Assembly: GCA_002366775.1 (NCBI GenBank)
Contig: DFBW01000260.1
Span: 6,586 to 20,225, forward strand
Direction: 5' to 3'
DNA from: Roseovarius sp. UBA3070
Lineage (GTDB): Bacteria; Pseudomonadota; Alphaproteobacteria; Rhodobacterales; Rhodobacteraceae
Length of the DNA stretch: 13,640 bases
This document shows, one piece after another, positions 7,574 through 13,640 of the stretch (its first letter is position 1; each line of letters begins with the position of its first letter). The position numbers were made by a program, and so were the translations under genes. The notes beneath the pieces were generated by a model. The model worked only from the letters and a program-made list of their open reading frames with translations. It made no database searches and had not been told where the DNA came from.

Positions 7574-8008
7574 CTAGCTCCCGCGCCGCAGCTTGGTTGA
7601 CAGATGAATCAGGCTTTCCGAGCTTTTTACACCTTTGGCGTCGCCAATCCGGTCCAGCACCTCGTCCAGCGCTTCGGTCGAGGCGGCCTCGACAATCACA
7701 ATCAGATCAAACCGGCCCGAGGTTGTATGCACCCGGCGCACCTCGGCGAGCGTTTTCAGCCGCGCCAGCACCGCAGGCCCGCTACGCGGTTCGATGCTGA
7801 CCAGCACTGTCGCGCGCAATGGCAGCCGAAGCCGCTCATTCAGCCGCACCGAATAGCCCTGGATCGCGCCTGTGCTTTCCAGCCGCTCAAGCCGGGCCTG
7901 CACCGTGGTGCGCGCCAGCCCCATGCGCCGCGCCAGGGCCGAAACAGGCAGGCGGGCGTTTTCCTCAAGCAGCGCCAACAAGGCGCGATCTGTTTCGTCT
8001 ATTTGCAT
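7574..8008 (-). CDS. Lrp/AsnC family transcriptional regulator
   Basis: The 144-residue protein has the full family layout. An N-terminal winged helix-turn-helix covers about residues 2-60 (IDETDRALLALLEENARLPVSALARRMGLARTTVQARLERLE in outline). A RAM ligand-binding and oligomerisation domain covers about 65-140, with the typical TSGRFDLIVIVEA strand. Lrp/AsnC proteins form dimers to octamers around DNA, and many respond to an amino acid. The gene is divergent from a PLP-dependent amino acid decarboxylase 107 bases away, which is the probable target. By family habit the regulator probably also controls itself. The start at ATG 8008 has GGA six bases upstream. The effector is probably ornithine, lysine or a related amino acid, but this is inferred from context only. 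Confidence 0.93.
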   Translation of the reverse strand: MQIDETDRALLALLEENARLPVSALARRMGLARTTVQARLERLESTGAIQGYSVRLNERLRLPLRATVLVSIEPRSGPAVLARLKTLAEVRRVHTTSGRFDLIVIVEAASTEALDEVLDRIGDAKGVKSSESLIHLSTKLRRGS

Positions 8009-8041
8009 GGTTGTTCCGTCATATTGCCAATCATTTCAAGC

Positions 8042-8082
8042 ATTATGCACGAGGTGCCAAATGAAATCGACGAAATTATCAT
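8042..8082. promoter_or_regulatory. Divergent promoter/operator region between lrp-type gene and decarboxylase
   Basis: For the decarboxylase, GTGCCA (8054-8059), a 17-base spacer and TATCAT (8077-8082) resemble a sigma-70 promoter, matching four and five of six consensus bases. This would put transcription start near 8089. Short palindromes nearby are candidate Lrp-type contacts: GCATTATGC at 8040-8048 and ATGCAT at 8081-8086, flanked by A/T-rich sequence. On the minus strand CATAAT (8042-8047 region) could be the regulator's own -10. The promoter is a consensus match only. Confidence 0.4.
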
Positions 8083-8115
8083 GCATTCTGGAAAAAAACA
8101 CCATGAGGCACCAAT

Positions 8116-9243
8116 ATGAGAGCAACCCCCATCTGGCCCACCCCGGTGGCGCATTTGACCCGGCATTCCCCCGACACTGTGCAGCTCTATTTTGGCCCGG
8201 CCACGTTGCAGGCAACCGCCGCAAGGTTTCAGGCCGGGTTTGACGGTTTGGTGACCTATGCAGTCAAGGCCAATGCCTCGGATGAGGTGCTGGCCAATCT
8301 GGTGGCGGCGGGCATTCAGGCGTTTGACGTGGCCAGCCCACAAGAGATGTACGCGGTGCGCGCAGCACACGGGCAGGCGGTTTTGCACTACAACAACCCG
8401 GTGAGATCCGCCGATGAGATCGCCACCGCAATTGCGATGAATGTTGCCTCCTATTCGGTGGATTGCTCCAATGAGTTGGCCAAGTTGCACGCTGTTCCCA
8501 AAGGCACGGAAATATCAGTGCGGCTGGCCTTGCCTGTATCTGGTGCGGCCTATGATTTTGGTGCGAAATTCGGTGTCGGGCCCGAGGTCGCCGCCAAGCT
8601 GTTGCAACAGGTGGTGGCCGCTGGTTTCACCCCATCGCTGACCTTCCACCCCGGCACCCAATGCGCTGATCCTGAGGCCTGGGCGGCCTATATTAACGCC
8701 GCGGCTAAAGTGGCCAAAGCCGCCGATGTACGCCTGTCACGGCTAAATGTTGGCGGTGGGTTTGCGGCGCATCGGATTGGTCAATCCCCTGATCTTGAAG
8801 CGATATTTACGCGTATCAAGGCCGCAACCCAGCAGGCCTTTGGCGCTGACGCCCCTGATCTGGTATGCGAGCCGGGACGGGCCATGGTGGCGGATGCCTT
8901 TACGCTTGCCACGCGTGTCAAAGCGCTGCGCGCCGATGGGTCGCTCTTTCTCAATGATGGTATTTATGGGGGGCTGGCCGAGGCGCGCGATATGTATGTG
9001 GTGGACCGGATCAAGGTCATCTCACCCCAGGGGGATATGCGCCAAGGCACGCCGTTGCCACGGGTGTTGTTTGGCCCCACTTGTGACAGCATCGACCGGC
9101 TGCCCGAACCTGTGGCACTGGCAGGCGATGTGCAGGAAGGTGATTATGTGCTTTTTGCCGGCATGGGGGCGTATTCACAGGCGATCAACACTGGGTTCAA
9201 CGGCTATGGCCTGAGTGCGCCGGTGACAGTGGCACAGCCCTGA
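8116..9243 (+). CDS. PLP-dependent ornithine/diaminopimelate-type decarboxylase (fold type III)
   Basis: The 375-residue enzyme belongs to the alanine-racemase-fold decarboxylases that act on ornithine, lysine, arginine or diaminopimelate. The PLP lysine is K51 in TYAVKAN. H178 in FHPGTQ fits the ring-stacking histidine, the GGGF loop (213-216) and CEPGR (251-255) bind phosphate, and C323-D324 in FGPTCDSIDRL fit the catalytic cysteine and substrate-binding aspartate at the dimer interface. GAYS near the end is also conserved. CDSIDR is the ornithine decarboxylase form rather than the ESGD-type form of diaminopimelate decarboxylase, and the length suits a short eukaryote-like ODC. The likely reaction is ornithine to putrescine, possibly also lysine to cadaverine. 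GAGG lies seven bases before ATG 8116. The divergent Lrp/AsnC gene is the probable regulator. The stop codon sits inside a 16-base tandem duplication. Confidence 0.88.
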   Translation: MRATPIWPTPVAHLTRHSPDTVQLYFGPATLQATAARFQAGFDGLVTYAVKANASDEVLANLVAAGIQAFDVASPQEMYAVRAAHGQAVLHYNNPVRSADEIATAIAMNVASYSVDCSNELAKLHAVPKGTEISVRLALPVSGAAYDFGAKFGVGPEVAAKLLQQVVAAGFTPSLTFHPGTQCADPEAWAAYINAAAKVAKAADVRLSRLNVGGGFAAHRIGQSPDLEAIFTRIKAATQQAFGADAPDLVCEPGRAMVADAFTLATRVKALRADGSLFLNDGIYGGLAEARDMYVVDRIKVISPQGDMRQGTPLPRVLFGPTCDSIDRLPEPVALAGDVQEGDYVLFAGMGAYSQAINTGFNGYGLSAPVTVAQP

Positions 9244-9265
9244 ATTCTGACAGCCCTGAATTCTG
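9234..9265 (+). repeat. Exact 16-bp tandem duplication across a stop codon
   Basis: ACAGCCCTGAATTCTG is repeated twice with no gap (9234-9249, 9250-9265). The first copy contains the last two sense codons and the TGA of the decarboxylase. The second copy lies in the untranslated tail. The length is not a multiple of three, so reading through would not restore the same frame. Within it, GACAG (9249-9253) and CTGTC (9263-9267) can form a weak hairpin. Confidence 0.9.
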
Positions 9266-9382
9266 TCTGGTCGGTTGCGCCGTCGCACTGGGTCACGCCA
9301 ATTTTCATGGACTGTAAAGGCACCAGCGCGCAAGATAGATTTATGTGGGCTTATGTGATCATTTCAATGTCAGGCGTCCGTC

Positions 9383-10444
9383 ATGTCACTGCGTAAGTGG
9401 GCCGCTTCCATTCTGTCGCTGTTCAGCCCCGGCAAGCGGCGAGACAGAGCAGGGTTTGCCCACCGACGTGGGCATATGACCCATGTGATCATCCTTGATG
9501 GCACCATGTCCACACTTGCGCAGGGGTGCGAAAGCAACGCGGGGTTGGCCTATAAATTGCTGGCCTCGGCCAATGCGCGCAATGTGTCCCTGTTTTATGA
9601 AGCAGGCCTGCAATGGCAGGATTGGCGTGCCACGGGTGATGTGGTGATGGGCCGTGGCCTGAACCGGCAAATCAGGCGGGCTTATGGCTATCTTGCCAGC
9701 CATTACCGTGCGGGCGATCGGATTTATTTGTTGGGATATTCGCGTGGGGCATTTGCCGTGCGTTCGCTGGCAGGGGTGATTGACAGGATTGGCCTGCTGA
9801 CCTCGGATCATGCCACCGAACGTAATATTGTCACCGCTTATCGTCATTATCGCTGTGATCCCTCCAGCACCGCAACCGCTGCATTCACATCCAGGTTTTG
9901 TCACCCGGAAACCCCGATTGAGATGGTTGGGGTCTGGGACACTGTAAAGGCGCTGGGCCTGCGCCTGCCGATACTGTGGCGTTGGAGCGAAAAAAACCAT
10001 GCATTTCACAATCACCAGTTGGGCGCATCGGTGCGCCATGGATACCATGCCCTGGCTTTGGATGAGACGCGCACGGTCTACGCCCCCGAGATGTGGCAAA
10101 CATCGAATGATTTCGCAGGCCATGTTGAGCAAGTTTGGTTCCGCGGCAGCCATGGGGATGTGGGGGGGCAGTTGGGCGGGTATGAGGCGGCACGCCCATT
10201 GTCCAACATCCCGTTGGTCTGGATGCTTGAGAATGCTGCACAATGTGGGCTGGATCTGCCCGAGGGCTGGCAAGCGCAGTTTAAGCGGGATGCCGCAGCA
10301 CCTTCTGCGGGCAGTTGGCGCGGCTGGGGTAAGATGTTCGTGTTGCGATCAGCGCGCAAGCCTGGGGCGGATGCATCAGAGCGGTTACATGAAACTGTGC
10401 AGGGACGCGCGCCGTTGCAGCCCTTGGGCGCACCTGTGGTTTAA
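9383..10444 (+). CDS. DUF2235 serine hydrolase (Tle1-like alpha/beta fold)
   Basis: The 353-residue protein is a predicted alpha/beta hydrolase of the DUF2235 family, which includes the type VI secretion phospholipase effectors of the Tle1 group. It opens the core with HVIILDGTMS. It shows the nucleophile elbow GYSRG with S120, then D186 in VGVWDTVKALG and H257 in GSHGDVGG, a complete Ser-Asp-His triad in the order usual for the family. There is no signal peptide, and the first 31 residues are basic and lie outside the domain. An alternative ATG at 9476 would remove them; a perfect GCCCAC/GTGGGC hairpin (9458-9473) stands just before it. No VgrG, Hcp, PAAR or immunity gene is nearby, so an effector role is not supported here. 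A cytoplasmic lipase or esterase role is equally possible. The substrate is unknown. Confidence 0.85.
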   Translation: MSLRKWAASILSLFSPGKRRDRAGFAHRRGHMTHVIILDGTMSTLAQGCESNAGLAYKLLASANARNVSLFYEAGLQWQDWRATGDVVMGRGLNRQIRRAYGYLASHYRAGDRIYLLGYSRGAFAVRSLAGVIDRIGLLTSDHATERNIVTAYRHYRCDPSSTATAAFTSRFCHPETPIEMVGVWDTVKALGLRLPILWRWSEKNHAFHNHQLGASVRHGYHALALDETRTVYAPEMWQTSNDFAGHVEQVWFRGSHGDVGGQLGGYEAARPLSNIPLVWMLENAAQCGLDLPEGWQAQFKRDAAAPSAGSWRGWGKMFVLRSARKPGADASERLHETVQGRAPLQPLGAPVV

Positions 10445-10534
10445 GGTGCGTTTGATCCTTGAGTATTGCCATCTGCTGAGCCGCGGCGCGGCCCCAGATC
10501 AAGCCGATGGCACCGGGGCGCGCAGCACTTACGA

Positions 10535-11017
10535 TCAGGCCCCCATGATAATGCAGGTGGTTGATCCCGTCGCATAAAGGCGCCTGTCTTCAACGCCCCT
10601 TATTTCACCGGTGGACACTCCGGTGGATCGCCCGGCGTGTAAAACGGTTCCCACCGCGTGCACTTTTGTTCCCAAGGGCAGGTTGCGGGTGATATTTACC
10701 TTGAATTCCAATGTGGTATAGCGCGATCCTTTAGGTAGTTCTGTCATCACTGCGCAGGCCATGCAGCTGTCCAGGATGGCCCCGTACCAGCCTCCGTGTG
10801 TGGTGCGCATCGGGTTGGTCGTGTCAAAAGTTGGCGCGCCTTCAAACACCACCCGGCCCTTGTCAGCCTCAATCGGCCAGAACCCCAATGTGCGGCCAAT
10901 GGGGGGGCCTGCCAATGTGCCGTTGATCACGTCACGCATAAATTCCAGTCCCGTGCGCGACAAAACATCGTCCATGTCGGGCAGCTCGTCTATGGTTTGG
11001 GCAATACGCTTTGTCAT
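10535..11017 (-). CDS. PaaI-family acyl-CoA thioesterase (hotdog fold)
   Basis: The 160-residue protein is a hotdog-fold thioesterase of the PaaI/YigI group, which hydrolyses acyl- or aryl-CoA esters in the cytoplasm. The signature is the central helix THGGWYGAILDSCMACAV preceded by a strand with the usual NPMRTTHGG turn. It continues with YTTLEFKVNITRNLPLGTKVHAVG and a closing VSTGEIRGVEDRRLYATGSTTCIIM, the typical strand order. An in-frame ATG at 11032 would add five residues and overlap the upstream gene by 11 bases. ATG 11017 has GGAG nine bases before it and begins four bases after the lipoprotein stop. The gene is probably cotranscribed with that lipoprotein. The natural acyl group cannot be told. 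Confidence 0.87.
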   Translation of the reverse strand: MTKRIAQTIDELPDMDDVLSRTGLEFMRDVINGTLAGPPIGRTLGFWPIEADKGRVVFEGAPTFDTTNPMRTTHGGWYGAILDSCMACAVMTELPKGSRYTTLEFKVNITRNLPLGTKVHAVGTVLHAGRSTGVSTGEIRGVEDRRLYATGSTTCIIMGA

Positions 11018-11021
11018 CTCA

Positions 11022-11558
11022 TCATTCTCCATTTGCAGGGCGTTCCTGTGCCGCCAGACCCAGGCTGCGGGCCGCAGTCAGCGATAATATCCCCGAATCC
11101 AGCCCCTGGGGTTTTTGATAGCGGCGAACGCCTGCACGGGTGCGCCCGTCCATTACACCGGTGATCGCCCCGCGATACAGGTTGCGGGCCAAAAGCGCGC
11201 GCTGTAGCGACGCAACAAACTCGGGCGTCATATCGGCGGCGCAGGGGATTTCAAACACCGTATCCTCTCGCGGTTTGACAATCGCCTGACGGGTTTCGGT
11301 GCGGTAAACTGCATGGATCAGAATGTTGCCCTCATCCCCCAGAACAGCGGGCTGTACGAGGATTTGTTCTGTCACGGTTTCCACCACGGCAGGGCTGGCA
11401 TCCCTGGCCCAGCAACTGCCTGTCGGCGCACCGGGTGGTGCCGCCGTCATCAACTGGCCTGTCTGGGGTGTCTCACTCACCGTGTCGGGGCGGGTGCTTT
11501 CACATGCCACCAAAACGATCAGGGCCACAACAGGGCAAACTCGAAGAAAGTGATACAT
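11022..11558 (-). CDS. Lipoprotein with C-terminal peptidoglycan-binding domain
   Basis: The 178-residue precursor has a lipoprotein signal: a short basic start, a hydrophobic run (VVALIVLVAC) and lipobox L16-V17-A18-C19. The cysteine would be lipidated after cleavage, and E20 at position +2 does not signal inner-membrane retention. A middle part without a recognised domain contains SCWARDASPAVVETVTEQILVQP. The last ~55 residues resemble the peptidoglycan_binding_1 fold (VASLQRALLARNLYRGAITGVMDGRTRAGVRRYQ, ending in LSLTAARSLGL). Such a protein probably tethers the outer membrane to the cell wall or senses it. It is the first gene of a two-gene minus-strand unit, 247 bases from the divergent ferredoxin gene. 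The specific role is not known. Confidence 0.85.
   Translation of the reverse strand: MYHFLRVCPVVALIVLVACESTRPDTVSETPQTGQLMTAAPPGAPTGSCWARDASPAVVETVTEQILVQPAVLGDEGNILIHAVYRTETRQAIVKPREDTVFEIPCAADMTPEFVASLQRALLARNLYRGAITGVMDGRTRAGVRRYQKPQGLDSGILSLTAARSLGLAAQERPANGE
11027..11030 (-). promoter_or_regulatory. Ribosome binding site of the thioesterase, inside the lipoprotein stop region
   Basis: GGAG on the minus strand overlaps the last lipoprotein codons and lies nine bases before ATG 11017. This suggests translational coupling and favours 11017 over 11032. Confidence 0.45.
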
Positions 11559-11609
11559 GCTCGATGGTCTCTTTCGCGGCCTCTATGGGCTATTTTGCCA
11601 ACACCCTAG

Positions 11610-12127
<518 letters not shown>

Positions 12128-12128
<1 letters not shown>

Positions 12129-12838
12129 TGCGTGCACTCGGTGCCATAGTTCTGGCACTGATCGCACATGTCGCCAACGCCGAGACAATCACCAGCGCGC
12201 GTTTTGTTGACCCAACACAGCATTACGCCCATGGGATATTGGGCGATAGCACTGAATATTCCGGCATGAGGGTTGATCTATCCGTCAGCGGCCGGTTTTT
12301 GGTTGGGTTTCCTCCCAATACCCGTGTGTTCGAAGACCTCGCGCCACGCCTTTGGGATGTTACGGGTGATGGCACCCCCGAGATCGTGGTGATCGAAACA
12401 GACCCGCCCCAGGGTGCCCAGCTTTCCATTTATGGCCTGCGTGATGGCACTCTCTCAAAGATCGCTTCTACCCCGCATATTGGCCAAACGCACCGCTGGC
12501 TTGCCCCAATAGGTGCGGGTGACCTGGACGGCGATGGTCATATCGAAATCGCCTATATCGACCGCCCACATCTGGCCAAGACCTTGCGTATTTGGCGCTA
12601 CCGGGATGGTAAACTAACCGAAATCGCCACCCAGCCCGGCCTGACCAACCACAAAATTGGTTGGGATCACATCCCCGGCGGCATCCGCACCTGCGGATCG
12701 CACCCTGAGTTAATCACCGCCAATGCCGATTGGTCACGCATCATTGCCAGCACATTTGATGGCACATCCATCCACACCCATGGCATTGGCGCCTACACAG
12801 ACCCCACGCAGCTCAACCGTGCAACACAGTGCAAGTAA
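12128..12838 (+). CDS. Exported FG-GAP/VCBS repeat protein of unknown function
   Basis: The 236-residue precursor starts with a Sec signal peptide (hydrophobic AIVLALIAHV, cleavage expected after A18 in VANA-ET). The mature part has two clear FG-GAP-type units with calcium-binding-like Asp loops. These are DVTGDGTPEIVVIE (from residue 77) and GDLDGDGHIEIAYID (from 131), each followed by strands such as LSIYGLRDGTL and LRIWRYRDGKL. This suggests a small partial beta-propeller. Only two cysteines follow the signal (C189 and C235), and they could form a disulphide in the periplasm. The start ATG overlaps the ferredoxin stop by one base, so the genes are translationally coupled although the products should lie in different compartments. 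The function is unknown; ligand or protein binding is the likely mode. Confidence 0.85.
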
Positions 12839-12861
12839 CCTCATCTTCTTGCTGTAAATAT

Positions 12862-12911
12862 CCCGGGGGTGCGGGGGCTGGCCCCCGCTTTGGTCGGATC
12901 GCTTTAGCGAT
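12862..12911. terminator. G/C-rich hairpin between convergent genes (probable bidirectional terminator/intergenic repeat)
   Basis: GCGGGGG (12871-12877) and CCCCCGC (12882-12888) form a seven-pair stem with a CTGG loop, followed by TTT on the plus strand. A second small hairpin, ATCGCT/AGCGAT, lies at 12898-12911. The context CCCGGGGGTGCGGGGGC is familiar to me as a common intergenic sequence in Rhodobacteraceae genomes. Its position between the FG-GAP gene and purD fits termination of both. The T-run is short, so it is not a classical strong terminator. Confidence 0.6.
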
Positions 12912-12926
12912 GCGAAACCAGATCCC

Positions 12927-13640
12927 TCAAAGCGCCCGCCAGCCAATATCTGACCGGTAAAACCCACCCGCCCAGTCGATCTGATTTACCATTCCATAGG
13001 CCCGGTCCCGCGCCTCTTGCAGGCTGGCACCACGCGCGGTGACATTCAAAACCCGCCCGCCAGATGCGGTGATCTGCCCATCCACAGCTGTGGTTCCGGC
13101 GTGAAACACCATATGAGAGCTATCCTCAGGGCAATCATCCAACCCCTTGATAACGCTGCCTTTGGCGTAGCTTCCCGGATACCCGTTCGCGGCCATCACC
13201 ACCGTAACGGCATGGTCATCCGCCCAGTTCACATTGCACCCCGCAAGACGACCCTCAGCGGCGGCTTGCAACAGGTCCATCGCCTGCGCGCCCAATCGCA
13301 TCATCAGCACCTGACATTCCGGATCACCAAAACGCACGTTATATTCCACCAGCCTTGGCTGGCCGTCCTTAATCATCAAACCCACATAGAGCACGCCCTG
13401 ATAGGGCATGCCGCGTTTGGCCATCTCCTGCAGCGTAGGCGTTACAATTTCATCCAGTGCCTTTTGCGCAATCACATCCGTCAACACAGGTGCGGGCGAA
13501 TAGGCCCCCATGCCGCCGGTATTTGGCCCGGTGTCGCCTTCGCCCACGCGCTTGTGGTCCTGGGCGGTGCCAAAAGGCAACGCAACCTCACCATCACACA
13601 GCACGAAGAACGATGCCTCTTCGCCCTCCATGAATTCCTC
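12927..13640 (-). CDS. purD: Phosphoribosylamine-glycine ligase, C-terminal part (5' end outside window)
   Basis: GAR synthetase joins phosphoribosylamine and glycine with ATP in the second step of purine synthesis. The frame is open to the window edge (EEF precedes MEGEEASFFVL), giving 237 of about 420 residues. It covers the later ATP-grasp core with KRVGEGDTGPNTGGMGAYSPAP, the metal-binding segment VEYNVRFGDPECQVLMMRL, and the C-terminal domain with VMAANGYPGSY and the GRVLNVTARG strand. The protein ends in the usual short tail (GWRAL). The N-terminal domain and the first part of the ATP-grasp fold lie beyond base 13640. The gene converges on the FG-GAP gene across a hairpin-containing gap of 88 bases. 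Confidence 0.97.
   Translation of the reverse strand, partial: EEFMEGEEASFFVLCDGEVALPFGTAQDHKRVGEGDTGPNTGGMGAYSPAPVLTDVIAQKALDEIVTPTLQEMAKRGMPYQGVLYVGLMIKDGQPRLVEYNVRFGDPECQVLMMRLGAQAMDLLQAAAEGRLAGCNVNWADDHAVTVVMAANGYPGSYAKGSVIKGLDDCPEDSSHMVFHAGTTAVDGQITASGGRVLNVTARGASLQEARDRAYGMVNQIDWAGGFYRSDIGWRAL

Noticed and set aside
9386..10273. 295-residue minus-strand open frame
   Set aside because: It is fully antisense to the DUF2235 gene, which has a complete catalytic triad and clear family similarity.
9383..11558. Type VI effector-immunity module (DUF2235 hydrolase with neighbouring lipoprotein)
   Set aside because: The lipoprotein is on the opposite strand with a thioesterase between, carries a peptidoglycan-binding domain, and no secretion component is present.

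Overview
The window looks like ordinary chromosome from an alphaproteobacterium, most likely a marine Roseobacter-group member of the Rhodobacteraceae. This rests on an adrenodoxin-type ferredoxin close to Rhodobacter capsulatus FdVI, a methylmalonyl-CoA epimerase gene coupled to a DUF1467 gene, a valyl-tRNA synthetase with an insertion I associate with this family, a G/C-rich intergenic hairpin of a kind familiar from these genomes, and moderately high GC. I see no transposase, phage gene, tRNA, rRNA or CRISPR array. Genus and species cannot be told.

Layout. 1-814: the 3' part of aspS, then a RimJ/RimL-type GNAT acetyltransferase (881-1606). 1619-2335 (minus): a stand-alone response regulator, convergent with the acetyltransferase. 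2570-3249: mce and a small two-helix DUF1467 membrane protein, sharing one base of a TGATG junction. 3250-3509: a 260-bp gap between convergent genes that holds the most unusual item in the window, a 135-bp segment that folds almost end to end into one long hairpin (3275-3409). 3510-6632 (minus): valS. 6725-7456: a DUF3592 membrane protein divergent from valS. 7574-8008 (minus) and 8116-9243: an Lrp/AsnC regulator divergent from a fold-type III PLP decarboxylase of the ornithine decarboxylase type, probably regulator and target. 9383-10444: a DUF2235 serine hydrolase. 10535-11558 (minus): a PaaI-type thioesterase and a peptidoglycan-binding lipoprotein, transcribed lipoprotein first. 11805-12838: the ferredoxin and an exported FG-GAP repeat protein, also joined by TGATG. 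12927-13640 (minus): the 3' part of purD, convergent and separated from the FG-GAP gene by a strong hairpin.

The contents are mostly housekeeping: two aminoacyl-tRNA synthetases, purine synthesis, propionyl-CoA/methylmalonyl-CoA metabolism and an Fe-S electron carrier. Small envelope proteins of unknown function are interspersed. I found no convincing multi-gene defence, toxin-antitoxin, biosynthetic or mobile system. The points most worth following are the 135-bp hairpin element, the coupling of an uncharacterised FG-GAP exported protein to an FdVI-type ferredoxin, and an exact 16-bp tandem duplication across a stop codon.
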